Shown one piece after another: positions 45,540 to 55,150 of a DNA stretch of 64,000 nt. A model generated the notes under the pieces. That model was not told the DNA's origin, did not search any database, and worked only from the letters and a program-made list of their open reading frames with translations. The stretch covers positions 62,001-126,000 of the forward strand of contig CANMWQ010000007.1 of assembly GCA_947501685.1 (NCBI GenBank), read 5' to 3'. The DNA comes from an uncultured Litoreibacter sp. (lineage in GTDB: Bacteria; Pseudomonadota; Alphaproteobacteria; Rhodobacterales; Rhodobacteraceae). A program made the translations under genes and the position numbers. Within the stretch, counting starts at the first letter, position 1; every line of letters begins with the position of its first letter.

Positions 45540-46760
45540 ATGACAAACGCACAAAATATCATCGTAGTCGGTGGCGACGGATTTTGCGGCTGGCCAACAG
45601 CCCTGCATCTCTCAAAGCTGGGCCATAACGTCACCATCGTCGACAACCTGTCGCGCCGCGAGATCGACGCGGAGCTGGGCGCAGACAGCCTGACCCCCAT
45701 CGCATCCATGAAAGACCGCCTGAGCGCTTGGAAAGAGCATACCGGCCTCACCATCACGTTTGAGAAAATCGACGTCGCCCGTGAATTTGGCCGGGTCACC
45801 GCGCTGCTGGAGGCCGTCAAGCCCGACACCATCATCCATTTCGGAGAGCAACGCGCCGCCCCCTACTCGATGAAAGGCGTGGCCGAGAAACGCTATACGG
45901 TCGACAACAACATTTCCGGCACTCACAACCTGCTGGCCGCCTCCATCGAGCTGGGCCTCGACCCGCATTTCATCCATCTCGGCACGATGGGCGTCTATGG
46001 CTACGATGACGACGGCATGGAAATCCCCGAGGGCTACCTGCCGGTCTATGTGCCCGGCGACAATGGCAAGATTTTCCAGCGCGACATTCTCTATCCGACC
46101 AATCCGGGCAGCGTCTACCACATGACCAAATCCATGGATCAGCTGCTCTTCCAATTCTACGCCAAGAATGACCGCCTGCGCGTCACCGACCTGCACCAAG
46201 GCATTGTCTGGGGCACCCAGACCGACGAGACCAAGCTCGACGAGCGCCTGATCAACCGCTTTGACTATGACGGGGATTACGGCACGGTGCTGAACAGGTT
46301 CCTGATGCAGGCCGTGGTCGGCCACCCTCTGACGGTGCATGGCACCGGTGGCCAGACCCGCGCCTTCATCCATATTCAGGACACGGTGAAATGCCTGGCC
46401 TTGGCCGTGGAAAACCCGCCCGCCCGCGACGGCAAGGTGGCGATCCTGAACCAGATGACGGAGACCCACTCCGTGCGGTCCTTGGCCAAGCTGGTGGCCA
46501 AAACCTCCGGCGCGCAAATCGCCAATGTGGACAACCCCCGCAACGAGGCGGCGGAAAACGATCTGCGTGTGTCCAACAAAACCTTCATCTCTCTGGGCCT
46601 GAAACCGGTCACGCTGGCCGAAGGCTTAATGGACGAAACCCAGGAGATCGCGGCAAAATACGCCAATCGCTGCATCCGCAAGATGATCCCCTGCGTCTCC
46701 ACATGGACCGACAAGCAACGCCCCGGCACCGTCCAGCAGGACCGCAAACGGGCCGCCTGA
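45540..46760 (+). CDS. sqdB: UDP-sulfoquinovose synthase-like epimerase
   Basis: A 406-residue short-chain epimerase closely resembling SQD1/SqdB, which makes UDP-sulfoquinovose from UDP-glucose and sulfite. Signatures include GGDGFCGWPTALHLSK, the Arg/sulfite region HFGEQRAAPYSM, LGTMGVYGY, catalytic YHMTK with Tyr 193 and Lys 197, and NRFDYDGDYGTVLNRF. The rest of the sulfolipid genes (sqdA, sqdC, sqdD) are absent. Instead, BcsB-like and GT2 genes follow, suggesting a different acceptor. A large open frame extends upstream but overlaps the kinase gene. Start at ATG 45540. Confidence 0.92.
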   Translation: MTNAQNIIVVGGDGFCGWPTALHLSKLGHNVTIVDNLSRREIDAELGADSLTPIASMKDRLSAWKEHTGLTITFEKIDVAREFGRVTALLEAVKPDTIIHFGEQRAAPYSMKGVAEKRYTVDNNISGTHNLLAASIELGLDPHFIHLGTMGVYGYDDDGMEIPEGYLPVYVPGDNGKIFQRDILYPTNPGSVYHMTKSMDQLLFQFYAKNDRLRVTDLHQGIVWGTQTDETKLDERLINRFDYDGDYGTVLNRFLMQAVVGHPLTVHGTGGQTRAFIHIQDTVKCLALAVENPPARDGKVAILNQMTETHSVRSLAKLVAKTSGAQIANVDNPRNEAAENDLRVSNKTFISLGLKPVTLAEGLMDETQEIAAKYANRCIRKMIPCVSTWTDKQRPGTVQQDRKRAA

Positions 46761-46859
46761 CCCCTCCAAGGCAGATGCGCCGGACCCGCTTGGAGGTGGG
46801 CCCGGCGCAAACGCGCCTGCAAACGGCTCCAAACCGCTTTCAATAACTCGGTGAACAAC

Positions 46860-48413
46860 ATGCGCATGATTGGCATTGGGCTGATGGGGTTTCTCCTCGC
46901 AGGGGTCGCCCTCCTGCTCTCGACTCAGAACATCTGGGAACAAGGAAAACGCTATGCAAGCGAATTGACCCACGGCCCGCAGCTGGTCTTTGAGGACCGG
47001 ACCGCGATGACAGCGGCGGACCCGCACAGGGCGGTCATCTATCGCTCAAATCCGAACCATCCCGTTATTCTCTCCGGTTTGCCCGCCTATCAGGGTGTCG
47101 CGTTCAATATGCCAATGGATGCGCGCCCGACGTCCGGATACCTCCAAATCGATGCAACATTGCAAGTCCTTGAGGGCGTCGAAGGGGTGCTACGCATCTC
47201 CATCGACAATGCCCGCCGGGGTGAGATGTTGCTGCGTCCGGGCGAGGTTGGGCGCTCCTTGCAAATTCCGCTGTCACCGACGGAGTTTGCAAGGGACCAG
47301 CTGGTCGTCTCTTTCTCGCTGCAAGGTCAGGGCCCCGGCTCGCAATGCAGTTTTGACGAGGGCTTTGAGGCCGTCGTCGAGATCGAGACGACCAGCGCCA
47401 TTTTCCTGACCCTTGACCGCCCGCTGACAACCCCGCGCGACAGGGTCAACGCATGGGGGCATATGGTCCGCGTCGCATGGCCCCATTGGCTGAAGCTTGA
47501 GGAACGCACCCGCCGTCTGGTCATCGCCACGCAAGCCCGGCAGCGCGGCATTGAGACCGCAATGGTCGATGCCCATTCGGGCGACGCGTTGACAACCGAC
47601 GCTTTGCGCGCGGTCCTCTCTGACCTGCCGGACGCAAATCACGCAGGCCTGTCCGCATGGCCAAAGCCATTGGCCCAAACCGGCGCAAATGCCGGCCTGC
47701 GTCGCTTTCACCGCCAAACCATCTGGCGGCAGCGCTACGACATAAGCGAAGACCCCGAACTGCGCGTCGCCCGCGCCCTCGACCTGCGGCTCGCCCTTGG
47801 CCGCCACCCCATGGCCGCGCCGTGGTCGCTGACCGTGACCCTGAACAACCGGCTGGTCCACCAACAGGCGGTGGAAGCGTCCCAAACCGAACTGGCGCTC
47901 AGCGTGGCCCTGCCCACAGAGATGCAAGCCGCCGTCAACGTGATCGAGGTGACCCTCCGCGCCACCGATCAGCACAATGGCCCCTGCGCTGACCGCCCCG
48001 AACGCATCGCCGAAATGCTGCCCGGCACGCAGCTGCTGCCCGGCTCCGAGCGTTACGCCGACCCCCTGACCGCTCTGCGCACGACCTTGGCCCGTTCAGA
48101 CACGCTTCGCATCGGGCTCCAATCCGATCTGACGGCAGCCGATGCACAAACGGCAAGCACCATGCTCGCCGAATTGCTGCCCGCCAAAGCGACGCTGAAA
48201 CCCGACGGCAACGCCGCGCAGATCATCGTCATCGCGCCGCAAGCAGACGCAATCCCCCTGCCCTCCTCAGGCCCCATCTGGCTGGTCACAACCGACACCA
48301 CGTCCCGCGACCTGATCGCACAGCCTATGGACGCAACCGCCACTTTGAGCACCAACCAAGTGGCTCTTCTGGTCCTTCCCAACCCCCAAAGCCTCAGCGA
48401 GCTCACACCATGA
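46860..48413 (+). CDS. BcsB-like periplasmic polysaccharide-synthesis subunit
   Basis: A 517-residue protein with an N-terminal membrane helix (MIGIGLMGFLLAGVALLLST) and a large periplasmic region of beta-rich, carbohydrate-binding-like segments. LSGLPAYQGVAFNMPMDARP, LQIPLSPTEFARDQLVVSF and the late GPCADRPERIAEMLPGTQLL recall BcsB of cellulose synthase. It lacks the C-terminal membrane anchor of BcsB. A GTG start at 46851 and an ATG at 46866 are alternatives; I use ATG 46860, seven bases after a GGTGA. The stop overlaps the GT2 start (ATGA). Confidence 0.72.
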   Translation: MRMIGIGLMGFLLAGVALLLSTQNIWEQGKRYASELTHGPQLVFEDRTAMTAADPHRAVIYRSNPNHPVILSGLPAYQGVAFNMPMDARPTSGYLQIDATLQVLEGVEGVLRISIDNARRGEMLLRPGEVGRSLQIPLSPTEFARDQLVVSFSLQGQGPGSQCSFDEGFEAVVEIETTSAIFLTLDRPLTTPRDRVNAWGHMVRVAWPHWLKLEERTRRLVIATQARQRGIETAMVDAHSGDALTTDALRAVLSDLPDANHAGLSAWPKPLAQTGANAGLRRFHRQTIWRQRYDISEDPELRVARALDLRLALGRHPMAAPWSLTVTLNNRLVHQQAVEASQTELALSVALPTEMQAAVNVIEVTLRATDQHNGPCADRPERIAEMLPGTQLLPGSERYADPLTALRTTLARSDTLRIGLQSDLTAADAQTASTMLAELLPAKATLKPDGNAAQIIVIAPQADAIPLPSSGPIWLVTTDTTSRDLIAQPMDATATLSTNQVALLVLPNPQSLSELTP

Positions 48414-50245
48414 GCGAGGCCGACGACAAGCGCGAACAGATCAACTACATCTCCGTCGACAGCGCCCCAAAGCGCTTCGCGGGCGCGGTGTCGGAATGGC
48501 AGGCCCCTCGCATGCTGATCCTGTTTACCGCGCTAGCCGCCGCACAGCTTTGGGCGATCAACACGGAGGTCGCAGGCCTAATCTTCCCAAACCACGACTA
48601 CGTCTTTTCGCCCCATCAAGGGCGGCATGCGATCTCCATCCGCATCTTCCTGATCTCCTTTTTCATCGCCTTCGCCGCCTTCAGCAACGCAGGCGCGGGC
48701 GCACGCGCGCTCTTTGCCTGCGACATGACCCTGACCTTCCTTTTCGGCTGCGCCGCCTTTGACCTTGCCAATGCGGTTGCGCAAAGCGTCATCGGAACGT
48801 CCTTCTCCCTGCATTTCAGCGCCATCCTGTCGGGCCTCTTTGGCTTTGCGATCTATTCGTTCAAGCTGCTCGAACGCGGGCTCATGCCCGCCCGCATCCG
48901 GATCGAGCATATCCCCGTCAGCCAGCTCAGAGCCTTTCTGCGCCTCGCCATCACGCTGGCCATTGCCGCAGCCGTAGCGATCTGGGTCGGCGGGATGGAC
49001 CTGCATGTCGTCACCCTCATGCGCCAATGGACGCTGCTGGGCGGCATCGGCCCCGGCGTCTTTCTGTTCCTGCCGGTGCTCTTTGGGCAGCTTTACCTGC
49101 TGGCCATCTATGATGTGCTCACCGCCAAGACGCCGAAATTCACCCCGCCGGTCTCCGTTATCGTGCCCGCGCATAACGAAAGCTACATCATCAAGGACAC
49201 GATCAACGCCATGGACAGGGCCGCACAGCATTACGGCGGCGAGGTGCATATCCTGATCATGAACAACAACTCCACCGACGACACCGAAGAACTCGCCCGC
49301 GAAACGCTCGCCGCCTGCAAAGCCGCCAAGGGCCGGGTGATCAACGTCCCCAAGCCCGGCAAATCCAACGCCCTGAACGCAGGTCTTGAGGCCTGCGAGA
49401 CCGAATTTCTGGTGCGCGTCGATGCCGACACTCTGGTGGGCGAGGACAACTTCACCCGCGCCATGCCCTATTTCACCGACCCACAGGTCGGCGTCGTCGG
49501 CGGCGTCCCCGTCCCCCCCGGAGGCGCTTTGTTCGACCGCGCCCGCCTGCTCGAAGTGCTCGTCAAACACGGCTTTTATTCCGTGGCCATGGGCGCGGTG
49601 AACGGCGTGGTCGGCATCCCTGGCATGTTCGTCGTCTACCGCACCCATCACCCGCGCTATCTCGGCGGCTTTGTCGAAGGCATGAACGGCGAGGACACCG
49701 ACATCTCGCTGCGCATCGGCGAGCTGGGCTTTCATTCCGTCGTGGACCCGAAAATCCGCTACATCTCCGAGGTGCCGTCGTCGTACAGCCACATGCGCGA
49801 ACAACGCATGCGCTGGTTTCGCTCCATCTACCACATCTCGTCGCGCTGCCGGGACCTGATCTACGGCCCCAACAAGACCCTGCGCGGCAAGGTGATCTTG
49901 CCCTACATGCTGATCAACTCCGCCCGCCGCGCCATGCTGGTGCCGCTCATCATCTATGGAGGCCTCGAATGGGGCCTGCGCTTCAACCCTGAAAGCCCGA
50001 TCCTGTGGCAATCCATCATTGCGGTCACCACCGGGGCCCCGGCCATCATGGCTGTCGCATCCTCGCTCTTAAACGGCGTGCCCAAAGGCATCATCGCGCT
50101 GCCCGAATACCTGATCTTCCGCGTGCTGCGCGCCTATTTCACGCTCGAGTCGATGCTCAGCATTCTGGTCGATGTCGAAGGCGAAGACCTCGAACACGTC
50201 ATCCGCCACGACATCATCCCCGACAAGCCAAACCGGGTGGCTTAA
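48410..50245 (+). CDS. Membrane glycosyltransferase family 2 (processive, BcsA/HAS-like)
   Basis: A 611-residue integral membrane enzyme. Five or six N-terminal transmembrane helices (to about 240) precede a GT-A domain: PVSVIVPAHNES, DAD at 338-340 in VRVDADTLVG, GEDTDISLRIGELG for the catalytic base region, and QRMRW at 465-469, the signature of processive synthases. More helices follow near the C-terminus. No PilZ domain is visible, so c-di-GMP control is not expected. It overlaps the BcsB-like gene by four bases. The donor sugar is not determined; the adjacent sqdB suggests UDP-sulfoquinovose. Confidence 0.9.
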   Translation: MSEADDKREQINYISVDSAPKRFAGAVSEWQAPRMLILFTALAAAQLWAINTEVAGLIFPNHDYVFSPHQGRHAISIRIFLISFFIAFAAFSNAGAGARALFACDMTLTFLFGCAAFDLANAVAQSVIGTSFSLHFSAILSGLFGFAIYSFKLLERGLMPARIRIEHIPVSQLRAFLRLAITLAIAAAVAIWVGGMDLHVVTLMRQWTLLGGIGPGVFLFLPVLFGQLYLLAIYDVLTAKTPKFTPPVSVIVPAHNESYIIKDTINAMDRAAQHYGGEVHILIMNNNSTDDTEELARETLAACKAAKGRVINVPKPGKSNALNAGLEACETEFLVRVDADTLVGEDNFTRAMPYFTDPQVGVVGGVPVPPGGALFDRARLLEVLVKHGFYSVAMGAVNGVVGIPGMFVVYRTHHPRYLGGFVEGMNGEDTDISLRIGELGFHSVVDPKIRYISEVPSSYSHMREQRMRWFRSIYHISSRCRDLIYGPNKTLRGKVILPYMLINSARRAMLVPLIIYGGLEWGLRFNPESPILWQSIIAVTTGAPAIMAVASSLLNGVPKGIIALPEYLIFRVLRAYFTLESMLSILVDVEGEDLEHVIRHDIIPDKPNRVA

Positions 50246-50257
50246 AGCCCCAAAAAT

Positions 50258-50312
50258 TTTGGGACATTTTGGGGAACGGGCTCAAAAATTTTGCCCCATT
50301 TTGTCCCAAAAC
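50258..50312. repeat. 55-bp dispersed inverted repeat, copy 2
   Basis: Identical to the copy at 41468-41522 at 53 of 55 positions and again between convergent genes (GT2 and recO). Both copies keep the arms TTTTGGGACA/TGTCCCAAAA and GGGG/CCCC. Confidence 0.85.
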
Positions 50313-50315
50313 CCC

Positions 50316-51032
50316 TCAGAGCACGTCCAGCAACCGCTGCCGCGCCGCGGGCAGTGGCGCATTGCCCAAGGCCGGCGCCATCCAATTTTCCAGAAAATAC
50401 CCAGTGGTTTTCAATCCAGCCGTCACCTCGTCCAACGCAGTGCGGCCAATCAATCCACGCAGCGCCGCAGGCAAGGGCAACAAGCGCTCCGCCCACTCCC
50501 CCGCACCTTGCTCCGACACCGCCCGGCCTGACCTCGGCGAGACATATTTCAGGTCCTGCGTCACGCCCGTGACCGCGCATGTGTCCAGGTCCAGCCCAAA
50601 GCCCAGCGTGTCCAACAGCGCCATTTCCCAGAACATATAAGCCAGCGGCCAGGCCGGATCCGTGCCAAGTCGGTCAAATAAATCAAGGGTTTGCGCATAG
50701 AGATCCGGATGCGGGTCGCGCTCTGCCAAGGCAAAACACAACAGGCCGCAGATCGCATTCAACCCCGCCAAGGCCTGCCGGTCCCCCATCACCTGCGCCG
50801 CGCGAGAGCGCACCGGCTCCACCCCAAACGCCCCCAAATGATCCGCCAACCGCGCCCGCCAGGACAGATCCAGCTGCGCGCCGGGCTGCAACACTGGTGC
50901 CATCTTGCGCGAGGCTCCCCCCCGCACAACCCCCGCATGCAACCCATGCGCGGCCGTAAACACCTCCACAATCGCCGCATGCTCCCCATGCCGCCGAACA
51001 GAAAGCAAAACCCCCTCCTCCCTCCACTCCAT
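50316..51032 (-). CDS. recO: DNA repair protein RecO
   Basis: RecO loads RecA on SSB-coated DNA in the RecFOR pathway. From ATG 51032 the product is 238 residues, starting [20 protein letters not shown] with an OB fold and then the helical domain with [19 protein letters not shown] and [19 protein letters not shown] longer upstream frame runs into the dispersed repeat and is not supported. It is the last gene of the rnc-era-DUF1491-recO run. Confidence 0.95.
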   Translation of the reverse strand: MEWREEGVLLSVRRHGEHAAIVEVFTAAHGLHAGVVRGGASRKMAPVLQPGAQLDLSWRARLADHLGAFGVEPVRSRAAQVMGDRQALAGLNAICGLLCFALAERDPHPDLYAQTLDLFDRLGTDPAWPLAYMFWEMALLDTLGFGLDLDTCAVTGVTQDLKYVSPRSGRAVSEQGAGEWAERLLPLPAALRGLIGRTALDEVTAGLKTTGYFLENWMAPALGNAPLPAARQRLLDVL

Positions 51033-51052
51033 CACACAGCTTCTTTTTGCCG

Positions 51053-51120
51053 GAAATATGCCAGGGGTTTGGGGGCTGACCCCCAAGTAAAACAAGGGGG
51101 TTTGGGGGCAGAGCCCCCAA
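51053..51120. repeat. Dispersed GGGGGTTTGGGGGC palindrome, double copy C
   Basis: Two copies in tandem: AAATATGCCAGGGGTTTGGG with GGCTGACCCCCAA, and AACAAGGGGGTTTGGGGGCA with GAGCCCCCAA. It sits between DUF1491 and recO in a co-directional gap, unlike the other two copies. Confidence 0.7.
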
Positions 51121-51162
51121 GCACGCGCGGCAGCGCAAAAACATCTCGCGTGCCGCAGGCAC

Positions 51163-51501
51163 TCATTCAGAAAACCCCGGCTCGTCCAGCAAATGCCGCC
51201 CCGCGCGATCCTCCACCTCAATCACCCAGAGGTCTCGATCAAAGCTGCGCTGCTTGGCAATGGAGGCGTCCACCTCCGGCTCCTCCCCCTCGGCCAGAAC
51301 CACCCAGGCGCGTTCGCCGCTCATCAGATCAAACGAGCGTTGGTAACAGCACGCCTGCCCGTCCAGCGTGTTCACCTTGACCAGCACCGCACCTGCGGAA
51401 GCGTCGCCCTTGGCGGTCACGAAACAAGGGATGTCGGCAAGCGCCAGACGGCGCAGATAGGCGCCGACCCAGAACTCGGATGTCAGCCGTTCGCCGCTCA
51501 A
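51163..51501 (-). CDS. DUF1491 family protein
   Basis: A 112-residue protein, [20 protein letters not shown], with the family-typical [19 protein letters not shown] and [17 protein letters not shown] segments. DUF1491 is a small alphaproteobacterial family of unknown function usually found next to era and recO, as here. Its ATG overlaps the era stop (ATGA). Confidence 0.9.
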   Translation of the reverse strand: MSGERLTSEFWVGAYLRRLALADIPCFVTAKGDASAGAVLVKVNTLDGQACCYQRSFDLMSGERAWVVLAEGEEPEVDASIAKQRSFDRDLWVIEVEDRAGRHLLDEPGFSE

Positions 51502-52424
51502 TTGCCGTCCTTAAAATCCAGACCCATCTCGGAATAGCGCTCGCTGTCTTCGAGCCAACCGGGCCGTACTTTGACCTGCAAAAACAGATGCACCTTGCGC
51601 CCCAGAAACTCCACCAGCTCCTCGCGGGCGGCTTTGCCGACCGCCTTGATGGTCTCGCCTTTATTGCCCAGCACGATCCCTTTATGGCCGTCGCGCACCA
51701 CGTAAATCATCTGGTCGATCTTGGCGGAGCCGTCCTTGCGCTCTTCCCAGTTCTCCGTCTCCACGGTCATCTGATAGGGCAATTCCTGATGCAGCCGCAG
51801 CGTCAGTTTCTCGCGGGTGATTTCAGCGGCAATCATCCGCATTGGCAGATCCGCAATCTGATCCTCTGGGTAGAACCACGGCCCATGCGGCACTTGCTCG
51901 GCCAGCCAATGGCGCAGCGTATCGGTGCCGTGGCCTTTCTCGGCCGAGATCATGAAGGTCTCCACAAAAGGAAAGGCCGCGTTCAGCTCGTGGGTCAGGC
52001 CCAGCAGCGCGTCCGCCTTGACCCGGTCAATCTTGTTGATCGCCAGCGCCACTTTGGCCTCGCCCACACGTTCGCCCAGCCCGTCGAGAATGGCCTGCAC
52101 GCCTTCTGTGATCCCACGATGCGCCTCGACCATCAGCACCACGACATCGGCGTCAGACGCCCCGGTCCAGGCCGCGGCCACCATCGCGCGGTCCAGACGG
52201 CGGCGCGGCTTGAAGAGGCCCGGCGTGTCCACGAAGACCAGCTGCGCCGCACCCTCCATGGCCACGCCGCGAATGCGCGCCCGCGTGGTCTGCACCTTAT
52301 GCGTCACAATCGAGACCTTCGCCCCCACCATCCGGTTCAGCAGCGTCGATTTGCCCGCATTGGGCTCGCCGATCAGGGCAATAAAGCCCGCGCGTTTCTC
52401 GCCCTCAGGGATCACATCAGTCAT
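51498..52424 (-). CDS. era: GTPase Era
   Basis: A ribosome-assembly GTPase of 308 residues that binds 16S rRNA. G1 is GEPNAGKST near 20-28, G3 DTPG near 67, G4 NKID near 130; the C-terminal KH domain contains [19 protein letters not shown]. It overlaps rnc by eight bases. The rnc-era order is conserved in most proteobacteria. Confidence 0.98.
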   Translation of the reverse strand: MTDVIPEGEKRAGFIALIGEPNAGKSTLLNRMVGAKVSIVTHKVQTTRARIRGVAMEGAAQLVFVDTPGLFKPRRRLDRAMVAAAWTGASDADVVVLMVEAHRGITEGVQAILDGLGERVGEAKVALAINKIDRVKADALLGLTHELNAAFPFVETFMISAEKGHGTDTLRHWLAEQVPHGPWFYPEDQIADLPMRMIAAEITREKLTLRLHQELPYQMTVETENWEERKDGSAKIDQMIYVVRDGHKGIVLGNKGETIKAVGKAAREELVEFLGRKVHLFLQVKVRPGWLEDSERYSEMGLDFKDGN

Positions 52425-53109
52425 TCTCTAATCTTTCCAGTAGCGCCTTAGCAGCGGCCTGCTCTGCTTGGCGTTTCGAGCCCGCCTGAGCCTGCGCGGT
52501 CTGCCCGCTTTCGGTCCGCGCTTCAATGGTAAACTGGGGCGCATGGTCCGGCCCGTCGCGTTTCATGATAACGTAGTCCGGCGGCGTCTGGCCACGGGCT
52601 TGCACCAGCTCTTGCAACGCGGTCTTGGGGTCGCGGGCATCCGCCTCGACGGAGGCTATGCGCGGGGCCCAGAAGCGCAGGATCATCGCGCGCGCGGCCT
52701 CCAGCCCACCGTCCAGATACACAGCGGCAATCACCGCCTCCATCGCGTCGCCCAGCAGTGCCTCCTTGCGCCGCCCACCCGAGACCATCTCCGATTTGCC
52801 CAGTTTCAGCACCGCTCCCAGATCAATCGCGCGCGCCACAGCGGCGCAGGTTTCTTTGCGCACCAAAGCGTTGTAGCGCGGGGCCAACACGCCTTCGGCC
52901 GCCGCCACATCATCTTCCAAAATGGCCTGCGCAATCACCAGCCCCAGCACCCGGTCGCCGAGAAATTCCAGCCGCTGGTTGTCGGGCCGGGTCACAGAGG
53001 AGATCGAGCCATGGGTCAGCGCCCGCATCAACAGCTCAGGCTCCGCAAACCGGTGTCCCAGCCGGTCCATGAACGCCTTCAGATCTGCCGACAGCTTCAC
53101 CGCACCCAT
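52417..53109 (-). CDS. rnc: Ribonuclease III
   Basis: A double-strand-specific RNase of 230 residues. The catalytic domain has the signature [15 protein letters not shown] (near 43-57) with the conserved [17 protein letters not shown]-like second glutamate region, and the C-terminal dsRNA-binding domain ends [18 protein letters not shown]. It overlaps the upstream lepB by 13 bases. It is a likely processor of the rplL-rpoB hairpin. Confidence 0.98.
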   Translation of the reverse strand: MGAVKLSADLKAFMDRLGHRFAEPELLMRALTHGSISSVTRPDNQRLEFLGDRVLGLVIAQAILEDDVAAAEGVLAPRYNALVRKETCAAVARAIDLGAVLKLGKSEMVSGGRRKEALLGDAMEAVIAAVYLDGGLEAARAMILRFWAPRIASVEADARDPKTALQELVQARGQTPPDYVIMKRDGPDHAPQFTIEARTESGQTAQAQAGSKRQAEQAAAKALLERLEND

Positions 53110-53837
53110 TGCAGCACCCTTCCTTTTTGCCCCGTCAGGGAGAACAGGATCAGATCCGCCCGCCCCACCATGTTTTCCAGCGGCACGAACCCCACGCCGC
53201 CCGCCTCCCGCGCAAAGCGCGAATCCAGCGAGTTGTCGCGGTTGTCGCCCAGCACAAACACATGCCCCTCCGGCACGGTGACCTGCGCCATATCATCGGC
53301 CCGCAAACCGTCCGCGATGTTGATTGTCAGATAGGGCTGCCCGCCCGGCAAGACCTCCTGCGCCTGATCCTTGACGCAGGTCTCGCCAATCGCCACCGGG
53401 GCGTTTTTGCACGCCAGATAGCCATGCTCCAGCACGTAAGGCTCTTCAAACGTGCCCAGCGGGGTCTGCGCCACGGGCATCCCGTTGATGGAAACCGCGC
53501 CCGCCGTGATCTCCACGCTGTCGCCGGGCAGGCCCACGATCCGCTTGATGTAGTGAAAACCTTTCACGGGGTGAATGAACGTCGCCACGTCGCCGCGCTC
53601 AGGCAATGCGTCCGCCCGGCCCATCACCCCGTCGCAGGGGCGCAAGGTGCAAATCAAAGCGGGAAAGCCGTAAGCCGCGCGGTTGACCAACAGGTAGTCG
53701 CCCACCAGCAAAGTCGGCTTCATCGAGCCTGACGGGATCCAATAGGCCCGAAACAGGATCAGCGTGACCACCAAAAGCACCGCCACCGGACCAAGCGCCA
53801 CCAACAGGGCGACCTCGCGGCGGCGCATCGCCCGCAT
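53097..53837 (-). CDS. lepB: Signal peptidase I, second copy
   Basis: A 246-residue S26 peptidase. After the transmembrane helix ([20 protein letters not shown]) comes the serine motif [19 protein letters not shown], the lysine region in [20 protein letters not shown], and [12 protein letters not shown]. It lies three bases after the other signal peptidase gene. The two proteins differ clearly, so this is an old tandem duplication rather than a recent copy. It may have a specialised substrate set. Confidence 0.93.
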   Translation of the reverse strand: MRAMRRREVALLVALGPVAVLLVVTLILFRAYWIPSGSMKPTLLVGDYLLVNRAAYGFPALICTLRPCDGVMGRADALPERGDVATFIHPVKGFHYIKRIVGLPGDSVEITAGAVSINGMPVAQTPLGTFEEPYVLEHGYLACKNAPVAIGETCVKDQAQEVLPGGQPYLTINIADGLRADDMAQVTVPEGHVFVLGDNRDNSLDSRFAREAGGVGFVPLENMVGRADLILFSLTGQKGRVLQWVR

Positions 53838-53839
53838 CG

Positions 53840-54652
53840 CTACTCGATGGCCTCAAAGAAGCGGTCGCCGCGCCATGTCCAGAAAAACAGCATCCGCGAC
53901 CCGGCCGAGGAGAAGATCACCCGGTCCGCCCGGCCCAAAAGGTTCTCGAACGGCACCATGCCGACGCCGCCCGCGGTCTGGCTGAACCGGCTGTCCAGCG
54001 AGTTGTCGCGGTTGTCGCCCAGAAAGAAGAAATGCCCCTCAGGCACCCGGAAGACAGGCGTGTTGTCCCCGTTCAACTGGCCTTGCGAGGGCACCGGCAG
54101 GTCCACAATGTTGAGGACCGAATGCGCCCCGTACCCGTCCAGCGCCTCGGAATAGCGCGATTTGGTGCAATCCGCGCCCAGCCCCGTGGCCCCGTTTTCG
54201 CAACGCGGGTAGCCGCCCACAGAGCCCTGCGGCGCGTTGGCCTCCACAAACTGCCCGTCCGGCGTTTGCACCTGCTCTTTGCCGTTCAGATAGAGCACGC
54301 CGCGCTGCATCTGCACCGTGTCGCCGGGCAGCCCGATCAGCCGTTTAATATAATCCTGCCCGGAGGTCGGGTGCCGGAACACCACCACATCGCCGCGCTC
54401 AGGGTCGGAGGCAAACAGCCGGTCCTCAGGGAAGGGGCAGATGCCAAACGGGCAGGAAAATTTCGAATAGCCATAGGCCATCTTGTTGACGAACATGAAG
54501 TCGCCCACCAGCAGCGTGTCCTTCATCGAGCCCGTCGGGATGTAGAACGGCTGGAAAAAGAAGCTGCGGAAAATCCCTGCGATCAGCAGCGCATAGACCA
54601 CGGTTTTGACGGTCTCACCAAAGCTGTCGGGCTTGTCTTCACTGCGCGCCAT
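53840..54652 (-). CDS. lepB: Signal peptidase I, first copy
   Basis: A 270-residue S26 signal peptidase. A transmembrane anchor (VVYALLIAGIFRSFFFQPF) precedes the catalytic IPTGSMKDTLLVGDFMFVN; the lysine region is VVVFRHPTSGQDYIKRLIGL, and [12 protein letters not shown] closes the catalytic core. The sequence is closer to standard alphaproteobacterial LepB than its downstream neighbour. It is encoded between acpS and the second lepB-rnc-era run. Confidence 0.96.
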   Translation of the reverse strand: MARSEDKPDSFGETVKTVVYALLIAGIFRSFFFQPFYIPTGSMKDTLLVGDFMFVNKMAYGYSKFSCPFGICPFPEDRLFASDPERGDVVVFRHPTSGQDYIKRLIGLPGDTVQMQRGVLYLNGKEQVQTPDGQFVEANAPQGSVGGYPRCENGATGLGADCTKSRYSEALDGYGAHSVLNIVDLPVPSQGQLNGDNTPVFRVPEGHFFFLGDNRDNSLDSRFSQTAGGVGMVPFENLLGRADRVIFSSAGSRMLFFWTWRGDRFFEAIE

Positions 54653-54723
54653 GTCAGGCCTCTATCTCGTTATGCTCGAAGCTAGATGCGGATTGCCAGA
54701 GCCCGTGTCAAGCAAGCAGGCGC

Positions 54724-55140
54724 TCACGTCTTGGTCGGGTCCGCCACGGGCCGTGCCTCGATCACCACGAAGGCCTGCGCCCAGGGGTGATCATCGGTCA
54801 GCGTCACATGGATCATCGCCTCATGCCCCACAGGCGTCATGGAGGCCAGCCGCTCTGCCGCCCAGCCCGTAACCTCCATCACCGGTTGGCCGGTCTTGAG
54901 GTTGCTGACGGCCATGTCCTTCCACGAAATCCCCATCCGCAGCCCGGTCCCCAGCGCCTTGGAGCACGCCTCCTTCGCGGCCCAGCGCTTGGCATAGGTC
55001 CCCGCCACATCCTTGCGGCGTTCCGCCTTGCGCTGCTCGACATCCGTGAACACCCGATTGCGAAACCGGTCACCAAACCGCTCCAGCGTGGCTTCAATAC
55101 GCTCGATATTGGCCAGATCGGTGCCGACGCCCAAAATCAT
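54724..55140 (-). CDS. acpS: Holo-[acyl-carrier-protein] synthase
   Basis: Transfers 4'-phosphopantetheine to ACP. The 138-residue protein has [20 protein letters not shown] with the metal-binding Asp 8 and the helix [18 protein letters not shown] holding the second conserved acid. Length is normal. It lies 10 bases after the LysE gene and upstream of lepB, and pdxJ-acpS-lepB-rnc-era is a conserved alphaproteobacterial order. Confidence 0.97.
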   Translation of the reverse strand: MILGVGTDLANIERIEATLERFGDRFRNRVFTDVEQRKAERRKDVAGTYAKRWAAKEACSKALGTGLRMGISWKDMAVSNLKTGQPVMEVTGWAAERLASMTPVGHEAMIHVTLTDDHPWAQAFVVIEARPVADPTKT

Positions 55141-55150
55141 GCCGACCCGC

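Noticed and set aside
48578-50011. 477-aa frame antisense to the GT2 gene
   Set aside because: Shadow of the GT2 gene.
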